A stretch of 64,000 nucleotides of DNA, taken from the NCBI RefSeq assembly GCF_036059255.1, contig NZ_CP107947.1, positions 6,386,001-6,450,000 of the forward strand, in the 5' to 3' direction. Positions 45,281 to 53,798 of this stretch are shown piece after piece. Numbering within the stretch: the first letter of the stretch is position 1; each line of letters opens with the position of its first letter. Under the pieces are notes generated by a model, which had not been told where the DNA came from, ran no database searches, and saw only the letters and a program-made list of their open reading frames with translations. A program made the position numbers and the translations under genes. Source of the DNA: Micromonospora sp. NBC_00389 (GTDB taxonomy: Bacteria > Actinomycetota > Actinomycetes > Mycobacteriales > Micromonosporaceae).

Positions 45281-45330
45281 CTTTGACATCGACGTTCTGT
45301 GACCTGGGTCACGATCCCGGAATGTCAAAG
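45281..45330. promoter_or_regulatory. Symmetric 50-base site with nested inverted repeats
   Basis: ctttgacat (45281-45289) and atgtcaaag (45322-45330) are exact complements. gtgacc (45299-45304) and ggtcac (45307-45312) are too. Both pairs share the same centre (45305/45306), with equal 9-base spacers. The outer arms contain TTGACA, a perfect -35 hexamer, facing inward on each strand. Two overlapping divergent promoters sharing one central operator would explain the layout. Confidence 0.65.
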
Positions 45331-45380
45331 TTCGCGGTGCGGCGACGAGGTAGCGGCAAGCACCCACCAAGGAGGAAGTC

Positions 45381-46022
45381 ATGGCCACCGTCGCCGCCAC
45401 CGTTCCCGCCGTCCGCCGCTCGTCCGACCGCCTGCTCCTCGCCGGCGGCCTCGCCGGACCGGTCTTCTTCGCCTCGGCCGTGACGCAGATGCTCACCCGG
45501 GAGGGCTACGACATCACGCAGCACCCGATCAGCCAGCTGGCCACCGGAAGTCTCGGCTGGATCCAGATCACCACATTCGTGCTCGCCGGCCTCGGCGGGA
45601 TCGCCCTCGCCGTCGGTGTCCGGCGCACGCTCACCGAGGGCACCGGTCGGCGGGCAATGCCGATCTTCGTCGGGATCTTCGGTGCCGGGCTCGTCGCGGC
45701 TGGGGTGTTCACCATGGATCCGGAGTACGGCTTCCCGGTAGGGACCCCTGACGGGCCGGTCGGCGAAATGTCCTGGCACAGCATCGCGCACTCGGCGGCG
45801 GCCGCCATCGCCTTCACCGCGCTGGCCGTCGCCGCCATCCTGCTGACCATCCGGCACGTCCGCCGTCGGGCCGCCCTGCCGGCGGTGCTGAACGGCCTCG
45901 CCGCGCTCATCCTGCTGATGCCGATGTCGTCGAGCCACATGAGCATCCAGATCGCCGTGAACGGCCTGGTCGCCTTCACCTGGACGACGGTCGTCGCCCT
46001 CTCCCTGCGCCGTTCGAGTTGA
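45381..46022 (+). CDS. DUF998 membrane protein
   Basis: The 213-residue protein has six membrane segments and the DUF998 features YDITQHPISQLATGSLGWIQ and HSIAHSAAAAIAFTALA. Members are widespread small integral proteins of unknown role. The ATG at 45381 follows AGGAGGA. It heads a run with the DGPF and ECF42 genes (33 and 64 bases apart), so it may belong to the ECF42-controlled group. Confidence 0.85.
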   Translation: MATVAATVPAVRRSSDRLLLAGGLAGPVFFASAVTQMLTREGYDITQHPISQLATGSLGWIQITTFVLAGLGGIALAVGVRRTLTEGTGRRAMPIFVGIFGAGLVAAGVFTMDPEYGFPVGTPDGPVGEMSWHSIAHSAAAAIAFTALAVAAILLTIRHVRRRAALPAVLNGLAALILLMPMSSSHMSIQIAVNGLVAFTWTTVVALSLRRSS

Positions 46023-46055
46023 TCGGCGTAGCGTGATCCGACCCCGCGAACGAGG

Positions 46056-46433
46056 ATGACCATGAAGTATCTACTGCTCAGCTACACGCCGTCCGCCGCC
46101 TGGAACGCCGCGACCGCCGACACCCCGTCGGAGGAGGCGCTGGCCGCGTTCGCCGCGTACCAGCGGTTCGAACAGGAGCTGATCGAGACCGGCGAGTTCG
46201 TCAGCAGCGAAGGACTCGGTCACCCGGCGGTCAGCACCACGGTCCGCAGGACCCCGACCGGCGTGGTGGCCACCGACGGCCCGTTCGTTGAGCTCAAGGA
46301 GGTTCTGGCCAGCTTCGCGGTGATCGACGTGGGCAGCCAGGAGCGCGCCGTCGAGATCGTCTCGCGGATGGTCGAGGCGCTGGGCGAGCCGATGGAGATC
46401 CGGCCGATCATGGGAGAGGACTTCGCGGCATGA
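46056..46433 (+). CDS. DGPF-domain (YCII-related) protein
   Basis: The 125-residue protein starts MKYLLLSYTP and contains the namesake TDGPFVELKEVLASFAVIDV motif, then MEIRPIM near the end. DGPF proteins form dimeric ferredoxin-like barrels and are nearly always encoded next to ECF42 sigma factors, as here. They are the usual target genes of those factors, and their biochemical role is unclear. The ATG at 46056 or 46062 could start translation. Confidence 0.92.
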   Translation: MTMKYLLLSYTPSAAWNAATADTPSEEALAAFAAYQRFEQELIETGEFVSSEGLGHPAVSTTVRRTPTGVVATDGPFVELKEVLASFAVIDVGSQERAVEIVSRMVEALGEPMEIRPIMGEDFAA

Positions 46434-46497
46434 CCCGCCGCGTCCCGCGTCGCCGGACAGCGGCAGACCGGGAGGGCACACGAACGGCAGCACCGGC

Positions 46498-47736
46498 GTG
46501 ACGCCGGATGTCGAGCACCTGCTGCGCACCGAGGCGCCGCAGGTCCTCGGCGCGCTGGTGCGGCGCTTTGGCCACTTCGACATCGCCGAGGACGCGGTAC
46601 AGGAAGCACTGCTCATCGCCAGCAGGACGTGGACGGCCGACGACGTGCCGGAGAACCCGCGGAGCTGGTTGATCCGGATCGGGTACCGGCGGATGGTCGA
46701 CCTGCTCCGCACCGACCAGGCTCGACGCCGCCGCGAGCGGCTCGCCGGCGTGAGCGAGCTGGCGATGCAGGACCCGGCCCGACGGGCCCGTCCTGTACTG
46801 GAGACCGACGAAAGCCTCACGCTCCTGCTGCTGTGCTGCCACCCAGCGCTGAGCCCCACCTCTCAGGTGGCGCTCACGCTGCGTGCGGTCGGCGGCCTTA
46901 CGACCACGGAGATCGCACACGCCTACGGGACGGCCGAGAACACCATGGGCGCCCGGATCAGCCGCGCCAAGCAGCAACTGGTCCGCGCCGGCGCCCGGTT
47001 CACACCGCCGACTGACGCTGACCGCGTCAGCCGGATGAACGCCGTCATGCAGGTGCTGTACCTGATCTTCAATGAGGGCTACACCGCCTCTACCGGAGAC
47101 GAACTCGCCCGCGTGGACCTGACCCGTGAGGCGATCCGGCTGGCCCGCATGCTCCGCGACTCCCTGCCGGACGACCCCGAGGTGACCGGGCTGCTAGCCC
47201 TGATGCTGCTGACCGAGTCGCGGCGCGCTGCCCGTACCGACGACGACGAGCTGGTGCCGCTGGACGAGCAGGACCGGGCCCGGTGGGATCCCGAGCTTAT
47301 CCGCGAGGGCACCGAACTGATTGACAGCGTCTGGCGGCGGCGCGAGGTCGGCACGTACCAGCTGCAGGCGGCGATCGCGGCCGTGCACGCCGCGGCCGCG
47401 TCGCCGGACCGGACGGACTGGCCACAGATCGCGGCGCTGTACCTGGGTCTCGAACGGCTCAGTCCGACCGCGCCGGTACGGCTGAGCCGGGTGGTCGCAG
47501 TCGCGCACGCGTACGGGCCGGCCCGAGGGCTGGCCCTGCTCGACAACCTCAACCGGGTTTACCATCTGGACGAGGAACCGCTGACCCGGCAACGCGAACG
47601 CGCGATCCGCGCACATCTGCTCGAGATGACCGGAGACACGGCCGGCGCGGCGGCGCGGTACCGCGAAGCAGCCGCCCTGACCCAGAACCAGGTCGAACAG
47701 CGATACCTCCAACGCCGAGCCCACCGGCTCGGCTGA
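46498..47736 (+). CDS. ECF42-type sigma factor with long C-terminal extension
   Basis: The 412-residue protein has a sigma-2 region (residues 10-75, DIAEDAVQEALLIASRTW) and a sigma-4 region (about 110-165, LTTTEIAHAYGTAENTMGARISRAKQ). A ~230-residue helical C-terminal extension with TPR-like repeats follows, including RMNAVMQVLYLIFNEGY. ECF42 factors lack anti-sigma partners; the extension is thought to be needed for activity. The linked DGPF gene is the family's standard target. It begins with a GTG at 46498. Confidence 0.93.
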   Translation: MTPDVEHLLRTEAPQVLGALVRRFGHFDIAEDAVQEALLIASRTWTADDVPENPRSWLIRIGYRRMVDLLRTDQARRRRERLAGVSELAMQDPARRARPVLETDESLTLLLLCCHPALSPTSQVALTLRAVGGLTTTEIAHAYGTAENTMGARISRAKQQLVRAGARFTPPTDADRVSRMNAVMQVLYLIFNEGYTASTGDELARVDLTREAIRLARMLRDSLPDDPEVTGLLALMLLTESRRAARTDDDELVPLDEQDRARWDPELIREGTELIDSVWRRREVGTYQLQAAIAAVHAAAASPDRTDWPQIAALYLGLERLSPTAPVRLSRVVAVAHAYGPARGLALLDNLNRVYHLDEEPLTRQRERAIRAHLLEMTGDTAGAAARYREAAALTQNQVEQRYLQRRAHRLG

Positions 47737-47942
47737 CCGATGATCGTCGGCAGGGACCAGCTGCTCGACGCCCTTCAGTGGAGCGCCTCCACCCCCTCGG
47801 GCGGAATCTTCAGCCCCCGGGCGGCATGTCCCTGCGACGCGGCGGATCCAACCTCGCCGCGCCGCAGGGTGTGCGCCCCGCCGTCGTGGTGGTGCTACCG
47901 GCCACCGACACCGGGTGGCGCGGGTGGGCGCGGGGTGGGGCG

Positions 47943-49127
47943 TCAGCACCAGCCGTTGACCGGGTTGGCCGCTCCGGTGTAGTGATACGCGTCGGGGATC
48001 CAGGTGCCGTCGGTGAGCCGGTTCCACAGGGCGGTGGTGCCCCAGCGGCCGGTGTGGGTGGTGCCGTTCGCCGAGCAGGCCACGGCCGCCGTGGCGCCGT
48101 CCGCGATCGAGCCGACGACGCCGTACCCGGTGCCTGGCCCGGACCGTCGACTGATCGATGTGCCGCCGTTGCTGTCGATGATTCCCTCGGTGAAGCCGAG
48201 CGGGCCGTAGTTGTAGAGCGCCCCGCCGACGTTGACGCGCTTCGAGCCGTGCAGCGCGTAGCCCTCGTAGGCCGTGCTGCCCTCTCTCGGCACCCACTTG
48301 CCCAGGTTGTGGGTGGCGATCGCCACGTACGCGCTGTTCTGCCGGAACCCCAGGTGTACGTGTCGACTGCTGGCGGAGCCGCCACAGGTGATGTCGGTGC
48401 CGGTGTCTCCGAGGTAGGTGCCCGCCCCGACGGACGCGCCGTCGACGTTGATGTTGTTCCAGAGGTGGTAGTAGTCCGTGGTGTACCCCCGGTCGTGGAC
48501 CACCCGGATCCAGCCCTTGCACATCGTGTACGCGGTGCCGGCGCGAACGGCCAGCACCCGCTGGTCACCGCCGAACAGGTCGATCGAGCTGAACGGCCGC
48601 GGGGAGCCGGACCAGCCGTGCGGGCCACCTCTGAGGGTCCAGGACTGGCCGAGGGCGAGCGGCAGGCGCATGCCGGTGCGGAAGTCCCCGTTGGCGGCCA
48701 ACGTGCCGGGGGCGGTGAAGGCGTCCCTTTCCCGTTGAGCGACGACGGAGGCAGGCGCGGCCGCGGCCAGTTCGGTGAAGTTGGCCTCGCCCTCGAAGGC
48801 GACCTGCCAGCCGCCGCGCTGCTGGTGGGCGACGAAGATCCAACCGGACGGGTAGAGCCCTTCCTCGTGCGGGGCGACGAGCACGGCGGTGCCGAAGGCC
48901 CAGGCCCGGCCGTCCCGGCGGGTGACGGTCACCCGGGTGTCCTCCACACCGGCGGTGCGGATTCCCGGGTCCGCCGCGACCGCGGCCTCCTGGAGCAGCT
49001 TGTCTCGTACGGCGGTGGTGACGTCGGTGGCCGGCGCGGCGTGGGCACCGCTCGGCACGGTGCTGGTCATGGTGGCAACGAGCAGGATCGCCGTGGCGGT
49101 ACCGACCCAGCGTCGAGTACTGATCAT
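47943..49127 (-). CDS. Secreted M23/LasA-type peptidase-like protein
   Basis: The 394-residue protein has a Sec signal peptide (residues 1-31, ending AHAAP). It has a middle M23 domain with DLFGGDQRVLAVRAGTAY, TDYYHLWNNI and the catalytic-type HVHLGF (HxH) motif. A C-terminal module of SH3-like style ends in HYTGAANPVNGWC. LasA-type enzymes cleave glycine-containing cell-wall peptides. The first metal ligand lies in a SIDLFGG context where an HxxxD would be typical, so activity needs testing. The ATG at 49127 follows GGAGAGGA. Confidence 0.85.
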   Translation of the reverse strand: MISTRRWVGTATAILLVATMTSTVPSGAHAAPATDVTTAVRDKLLQEAAVAADPGIRTAGVEDTRVTVTRRDGRAWAFGTAVLVAPHEEGLYPSGWIFVAHQQRGGWQVAFEGEANFTELAAAAPASVVAQRERDAFTAPGTLAANGDFRTGMRLPLALGQSWTLRGGPHGWSGSPRPFSSIDLFGGDQRVLAVRAGTAYTMCKGWIRVVHDRGYTTDYYHLWNNINVDGASVGAGTYLGDTGTDITCGGSASSRHVHLGFRQNSAYVAIATHNLGKWVPREGSTAYEGYALHGSKRVNVGGALYNYGPLGFTEGIIDSNGGTSISRRSGPGTGYGVVGSIADGATAAVACSANGTTHTGRWGTTALWNRLTDGTWIPDAYHYTGAANPVNGWC

Positions 49128-49645
49128 GTCCTCTCCAGAGGGGGTTGAGAGGCTGACATATACCCGAAGGACGATATACATGAGATTGATTTGTGTCTAT
49201 GAAGCGTGGATCGTCGTGCCGTCGGAACAGCCGGCCGTTAACCTGTCCGATCGCCGCCCAGTCCTACCGGATCGGCCGCACCGGTCCCGTCGCGGTGCTG
49301 CTCAACAGCGTGCGCCGTTCATAAACCCGGTTCTGGCGACGCTGCCTGTGAGTATTCGCTGATCATGCCGTGGAGGATCTGCCGTCGGTGCACCCGGATC
49401 GTGGCCAGGTCGGCCATCGGCGGAGGTGGTGTCTCGCGGTGCGCCGGGCGGGCTGCGCAGGACGTGAATCCCTTGCCGCCGGCATCACCCCCGGCGCCGA
49501 CGACCGGCCACGAGCCGTCGCTGGTCGAGCAGGTCGCCGCCTGCGTCGCCGTAGCTTCCGCAACCGCAGCCGCACACCGGCCGGAAAGCAGGTAATCCTG
49601 GCCGCGGTCAGGCTGATGCTTCGAGCGCCGGCACCTCTGAGCTCA
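49128..49645. other. Intergenic stretch with a possible transposase tail
   Basis: The 518 bases hold no complete gene. On the minus strand, around 49340-49440, a short frame reads LATIRVHRRQILHGMISEYS, which has the flavour of a transposase or integrase C-terminus, but the match is too short to assign. The left edge is the promoter region of the M23-type gene and is locally AT-rich (atatacatgagattg). Confidence 0.35.
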
Positions 49646-50053
49646 CTATCGTGACGCGCGAGCGGCGGCTTCCTGCTGGGCACTGGTCATAGCGGCCACG
49701 AACGAGCGCATCTGCGGAACGGCTGCCTCCTGGATCTGCTTCAGTTGCGCCATCATCTCGGAGAGGTCGACCGACGGCCCACCGTGGCCGCCCTGAGCCT
49801 GCTGCTCGTCCAGGGCCGCGTTGACCGCCTCGACGATCGCGTCGGCGACACGCTCCATCGGCAGTCCTTTCAGCCCCGGATCGAGAGTCAGCGAGGCGAG
49901 CCGTCCATCCGCACCCAACTCTGCCTCGACCCAGCCGTTCGCGGCGCTCGTTCGGACCGGCTCGGCACCGTCTGTGGTTACTTCCTGCACCTTGCCCGCG
50001 GCGGCGACCACCTGGTCCAGCATCTCCGAGAAACCCTCGCTGCTCGGACGCAT
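49646..50053 (-). CDS. YbaB/EbfC-family nucleoid-associated-type protein
   Basis: The 135-residue protein has the YbaB layout: an N-terminal helix (SEMLDQVVAAAGKVQEV), a central beta strand with ADGRLASLTLDPG, and a helix VADAIVEAVNAALDEQQAQ. Classical YbaB binds DNA. Actinobacterial members next to WXG100 genes are thought to be chaperone- or secretion-associated, like parts of ESX systems. It is divergent from the WXG-type genes and shares their regulatory region. Confidence 0.87.
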   Translation of the reverse strand: MRPSSEGFSEMLDQVVAAAGKVQEVTTDGAEPVRTSAANGWVEAELGADGRLASLTLDPGLKGLPMERVADAIVEAVNAALDEQQAQGGHGGPSVDLSEMMAQLKQIQEAAVPQMRSFVAAMTSAQQEAAARASR

Positions 50054-50209
50054 ATCCGCTCCCCCGTCCCATCGGCCTCCCTTGAGCGTACGAACATCGC
50101 CCTACATGCCGCGACCCCCACGTGACCGCGAGACCTTTTGCGTGGCTGAAACGTTGACGTCGGCCGATAGAATCGTGCCGCCAGAGTCCGTCACGTGATC
50201 GGGGGAACC

Positions 50210-50533
50210 GTGCCAGGCTTCGACGTGCAACCTGAGGCGATTGTCACCGCCGGCAACAACCTCGCCTCCACCGGCGATGATTTCCTTGAGCAGTTGGCAG
50301 CGTTCGAGGCCGCCACCGCCGCCTACGACGGCGCCTGGGGTGACGACACCATCGGCACCTACATCGGCACCGCCTACGGCCTCGTCTCCCAATGGGCACT
50401 CGACTGCTGGTACACCGTCGCTGATGAACTGGCGGCCGCTGGCGACGACCTCGTCGGCGTGGCGGAAGCCTACGAACGGATCGAAGCGGAGGCCTTCACC
50501 GCGCTGAGCGCCCTCGGCGAGAGCCTCGGCTGA
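50210..50533 (+). CDS. WXG100-type (ESX-like) secretion protein
   Basis: The 107-residue helical protein matches the size and fold of WXG100 proteins: two long helices joined at YDGAWGDDTIG, which carries the W-x-G-like turn. A C-terminal helix holds YERIEAEAFTALSAL. WXG100 proteins are secreted as helical hairpin dimers by type VII systems and often escort toxins. The GTG at 50210 follows GGGGGA; a GTG at 50195 is possible. The next gene starts five bases after its stop. Confidence 0.82.
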   Translation: MPGFDVQPEAIVTAGNNLASTGDDFLEQLAAFEAATAAYDGAWGDDTIGTYIGTAYGLVSQWALDCWYTVADELAAAGDDLVGVAEAYERIEAEAFTALSALGESLG

Positions 50534-50538
50534 CCAGC

Positions 50539-51033
50539 ATGGGACTGCAGCTACCGAGCGAACTCGTGTCCATCCTCGGCATGCTCGGCTACGACTGGCC
50601 CACCTCGGACGAGGAAAAGTTGTTCCAGCTTGGGCAGCTGTGGGTGGAGTTCGCGCCGAAGATGGAAGCAGCGGGTGCCGCTGCCCTCGCCTCAGGCTCG
50701 GCCTATTGGGACAACAATCAAGGCGAGGCGGCCCAAGCGTTCCAAACCTGGTGGAACGGCGCCGACAGCCCGGCGAACGCGCTTCAGCAGGGCATCCCCG
50801 GGGCCTCGCTTGTCGGGGCCGGGCTCATGGTCTGCGCCGGCGTCGTCCTCGCCCTCAAGATCCAGGTGATTGTGCAGTTGGCGATCCTTGCTGTGCAGAT
50901 CGCCCAGGCCATCGCGACCGCCGTCGCGACGTTCGGTGCCTCCCTCCTCGAAATCCCGGTCTTCAAAATGATCACCTCGCTGATCCTCGATCAGCTCGTC
51001 GGCATGGCCGTCGAGGCGGTGCTCAATGGTTAG
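50539..51033 (+). CDS. WXG/PPE-like N-terminal carrier protein of a type VII toxin
   Basis: The 164-residue protein begins with an acidic helical part (residues 1-75) with a WDN variant of the WXG turn (SAYWDNNQGEAAQAFQTWW). It continues into a long hydrophobic region (about residues 90-155). Such domains normally form the N-terminus of polymorphic type VII toxins. Here the frame stops, and the nuclease begins in another frame eight bases upstream of that stop. It may be the separate carrier or membrane-crossing half of the toxin. Confidence 0.75.
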   Translation: MGLQLPSELVSILGMLGYDWPTSDEEKLFQLGQLWVEFAPKMEAAGAAALASGSAYWDNNQGEAAQAFQTWWNGADSPANALQQGIPGASLVGAGLMVCAGVVLALKIQVIVQLAILAVQIAQAIATAVATFGASLLEIPVFKMITSLILDQLVGMAVEAVLNG

Positions 51034-51658
51034 ACGCCGAGGCAGACCAGGGAGCGGACGACGCGCGACTCCAGGCGGCGCACCCAACGCACGCGGACCG
51101 ATCGGCGTGGGAGGGCGGGTCATCCCCGCTCCGCGCACACGCACCCGGGTGCAGTTCGACGCCGGTCAGCCCGGAGGGTGGAACCGGGCGGTGAATCGGC
51201 GCAAGCTCCAACCCAACACGACCTACGTCGAACGCACCACCGGCTATACCTACAAGACCGACTCCAAGGGCCGGGTCACGCACTTCAGCGGCCGTCTCCA
51301 GCTGGTGGATGGAAACCGCAACGCCTACCAGCAGCGCGTCGTCGGCAAGCCCTTCCGCAAGCTAACCGACCAGGGCGGTCACCTGTTCGCCCACATCTTC
51401 CGCGGTCCGGGCGAGCGCATCAACCTCGTGGCGATGGACTCCAACCTCAACCTGTCCGCCTGGAAACGAATGGAGAACAGGTGGGCGCGAGCCCTGGACC
51501 CAGACCACCCAAGCCCCGGCTCGGGCTCCAGCCCAGTACGGGTCGAGGGCCGGGTGCACTACGATCCAAACTCAACATCAACCCGGCCCACCGCGTTCAC
51601 CATCACGGAACAAATAGATAACGGCCCCAAACGCACTAACCGATTCCGCAATCCATGA
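51026..51658 (+). CDS. DNA/RNA non-specific endonuclease toxin (Endonuclea_NS_2-like)
   Basis: The 210-residue protein has a basic linker (residues 1-60). Its nuclease domain has TDQGGHLFAHIFRGPGERIN, with the DxGHL-type catalytic segment, and NLVAMDSNLNLSAWKRMENRW with the metal-binding asparagine. This is the conserved core of secreted DNA/RNA nucleases used as type VII or contact-dependent toxins. The start overlaps the preceding carrier gene (atggttag), so translation is coupled, or a frameshift could make a fused toxin. A probable immunity gene follows after 12 bases. Confidence 0.85.
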   Translation: MVRRRGRPGSGRRATPGGAPNARGPIGVGGRVIPAPRTRTRVQFDAGQPGGWNRAVNRRKLQPNTTYVERTTGYTYKTDSKGRVTHFSGRLQLVDGNRNAYQQRVVGKPFRKLTDQGGHLFAHIFRGPGERINLVAMDSNLNLSAWKRMENRWARALDPDHPSPGSGSSPVRVEGRVHYDPNSTSTRPTAFTITEQIDNGPKRTNRFRNP

Positions 51659-51670
51659 GAGGTGCCGTAA

Positions 51671-52006
51671 GTGCCCGACGGTCGTGACAGCGACATCATC
51701 ACTAGGATCGGGCAGATCCTCATGTCGATCCTGCCCGACAACGCGGCAACAATCACCGTCAACGGTGAAGCCGACATTGACTACGCCAACGCTGCCCTAG
51801 AGCTCCGGGGCCTCGACGGCACTGTGTTCTATTTTGGATGGGACGACAACCCCGACGAGGCCGTCGACGAGATCGCCGACCTGCTCATCGACCTGCGGCA
51901 AGTGATGGCCGAAGACGGCAGCGAGCCGTGGTACGGGTTCACCATGGCCGTACAGAGTGACGGCACCTTCGAGGTCGACTTCTCGTACGAGCCCCCAACT
52001 GACTGA
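51671..52006 (+). CDS. Probable immunity protein (YezG/DUF600-like)
   Basis: The 111-residue acidic protein follows the nuclease by 12 bases. It has IITRIGQILMSILPDNAATI near the N-terminus and a C-terminal DGSEPWYGFTMAVQSDGTF, a pattern seen in YezG-type immunity proteins of nuclease toxins. Strong acidity suits binding of a basic nuclease. The start is a GTG at 51671 with a gagaggt site. Its role is inferred from position and composition; direct proof is absent. Confidence 0.75.
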   Translation: MPDGRDSDIITRIGQILMSILPDNAATITVNGEADIDYANAALELRGLDGTVFYFGWDDNPDEAVDEIADLLIDLRQVMAEDGSEPWYGFTMAVQSDGTFEVDFSYEPPTD

Positions 52007-52308
52007 ATGCTCTCCGTGAACGCATCGATTGCCTCCGCTGCTAAGTTGTGCGCCGCTGACGAAAGCGACGCATCACCCACCTGCGGGCGCTGACCCGCAT
52101 CTGGTCGACCGACCACGCCCCAGCGTCGACCGCCGAGGACCCGGCCGGGCAGGTGTGGCGGAGTCCGGTTCCGGCAGGGCAGCGGGTGGATCCGCGGCAG
52201 GAGCGTCCGGTTCAGGTCGGGCCCTCCGATGTAGAGGCTCGTCCGCGGATTCATGATCCAACATCCGCTTTTCGGCACGATCGGGCGAGCTACGGCAGGA
52301 GCTACTCG
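52007..52308. other. Intergenic stretch without a supported gene
   Basis: This separates the toxin-immunity locus from the convergent MocR gene. Plus-strand frames are arginine- and proline-rich and continue as shadows into the MocR gene. I see no hairpin strong enough to call a terminator. Confidence 0.45.
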
Positions 52309-53751
52309 TCACGGTGTGTAGCGCGGCTCGCGGCAGATGTGGGCGCGGACCTCTGCGACCGCGTCGGCAAGGGCTTCCACTCCGTCTGTGATGGCGCGTT
52401 CGGTGAGGGTGGCGTAGCCGAAGATCAGCCCGCCGGGTCCGGCGGGGCTCAGTCGGTACCGGGAGACGCCTTGCACGGCCAGCCCGTGCCGGGCGGCGGC
52501 AGCCACGACTGCGGCCTCGTCGAGGTCGTGCGGGAGCCAGGTTACGACGTGTTGGCCCGCCGCGACACCGACCGGTTCCAGTTCGGGCAGCCGTCTGCGC
52601 AGCGCGGCCAGGAGTGCGTCGCGGCGGCGGCGGTAGACCGGGCGCATGGGCCGCAGGTGCCGGTCGAATTCGCCGCGGGTGAGGAAGTCGGCGAAGGTCA
52701 GTTGGTCGATGACGGGAGAGCCGCGGTCGGCCAGCACCTTGGCCGCCGTGATTTCGTCGACCAGGTGTGACGGCGCCAGCAGCCAGCCGAGGCGCAGCCC
52801 TGGCGCCAGGGTCTTGCTCGCTGTGCCGCAGTACACGACGGTGTCGGGCGCCAGCCCCTGCATGGCGCCGATGGGCGAACGGTCGTAGCGGTACTCCGCG
52901 TCGTAGTCGTCCTCGATCACCACGGCGCGGCGACGCTGCGCCCAGCCGATCACCCGGGCCCGCGCAGTGGCCGACAGGACCCCGCCGGTGGGCCACTGGT
53001 GCGAGGGCGTCAGCACGACGGCGTCCGCGTCGGTCTGTTCGAGCTCCTCGACGAGAATGCCGTTCGGCCCGACCGGGACGCCGATCACGTCCAGGCCGGC
53101 CGCGGCCGCGACAAGGCGGGCGTCGTCGTCCGCGGATGGGTCCTCGACGGCCAGCCGGCGGGCGCCGCGCGCCGCGAGCACCTGGAGCAGCAGCGCGACG
53201 CCCTGGCCGTAGCCACTGCAGATCACGACGTTCTCCGGGCGGGCCGACGTGCCGCGGACCCGGTTGAGGTAGTCGGTCAGGGCTGCGTGCAGTTCGGGCA
53301 CGCCACGCCCGTCGAGGTAGGCGAAGTGTTCGTTCGGCGTGGTGGTGAGGACCGTTCGCACCGAACGCAGCCAGGCGGCCCGGGGGAACGACGACACGTC
53401 GGTGCGGCCGTACCCGAAGTCGATCCGGGGGGCCGGCCGATCTCCGCCGCGGCGACCCGCCGGCGTCGGAATCGGCTCGACCGCGACCTGGGTGTAGCCG
53501 CCCGCCCGACTGGTGAGGTAGCCCTCGGCGACGAGTTGCTGGTAGGCCTCGACCACGACGCCGCGTGACACTCCAAGATCGGCTGCGATGGTGCGGGTGG
53601 GTGGCAGGGACGTCCCAAGACGCAACCGGCCGGCCCGGATGCCGCCCCGGATCGAGGCGGCGATCTGCCGGTGCAGCGGTTCGGCCGCGGACCGGTCGAC
53701 ATCGATGAGCAGGTCCTCCGCCGTGCTCGAATTGGTCCTGGTTCGGCCCAT
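52309..53751 (-). CDS. MocR-type GntR/aminotransferase regulator (PdxR-like)
   Basis: The 480-residue protein joins an N-terminal GntR winged helix to a fold-type I aminotransferase domain. The winged helix has PLHRQIAASIRGGIRAGRL then LPPTRTIAADLGVSRGVVVEAYQQL. In the aminotransferase domain, IEDDYDAEYRYDR, YCGTASKTLAPGLRLGWL (PLP lysine in SKT) and QHVVTWLP are visible. MocR proteins sense PLP or amino-acid derivatives; PdxR controls vitamin B6 genes. No pdx genes are adjacent, so the target may be the divergent oxidoreductase. The 47-base gap contains taccg twice, 9 bases apart, as MocR sites are often direct repeats. Confidence 0.92.
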   Translation of the reverse strand: MGRTRTNSSTAEDLLIDVDRSAAEPLHRQIAASIRGGIRAGRLRLGTSLPPTRTIAADLGVSRGVVVEAYQQLVAEGYLTSRAGGYTQVAVEPIPTPAGRRGGDRPAPRIDFGYGRTDVSSFPRAAWLRSVRTVLTTTPNEHFAYLDGRGVPELHAALTDYLNRVRGTSARPENVVICSGYGQGVALLLQVLAARGARRLAVEDPSADDDARLVAAAAGLDVIGVPVGPNGILVEELEQTDADAVVLTPSHQWPTGGVLSATARARVIGWAQRRRAVVIEDDYDAEYRYDRSPIGAMQGLAPDTVVYCGTASKTLAPGLRLGWLLAPSHLVDEITAAKVLADRGSPVIDQLTFADFLTRGEFDRHLRPMRPVYRRRRDALLAALRRRLPELEPVGVAAGQHVVTWLPHDLDEAAVVAAAARHGLAVQGVSRYRLSPAGPGGLIFGYATLTERAITDGVEALADAVAEVRAHICREPRYTP

Positions 53752-53798
53752 GCAATCGGACCTTACCGGGTGTACCGATTTCCGTCAGGCTCAGACGT

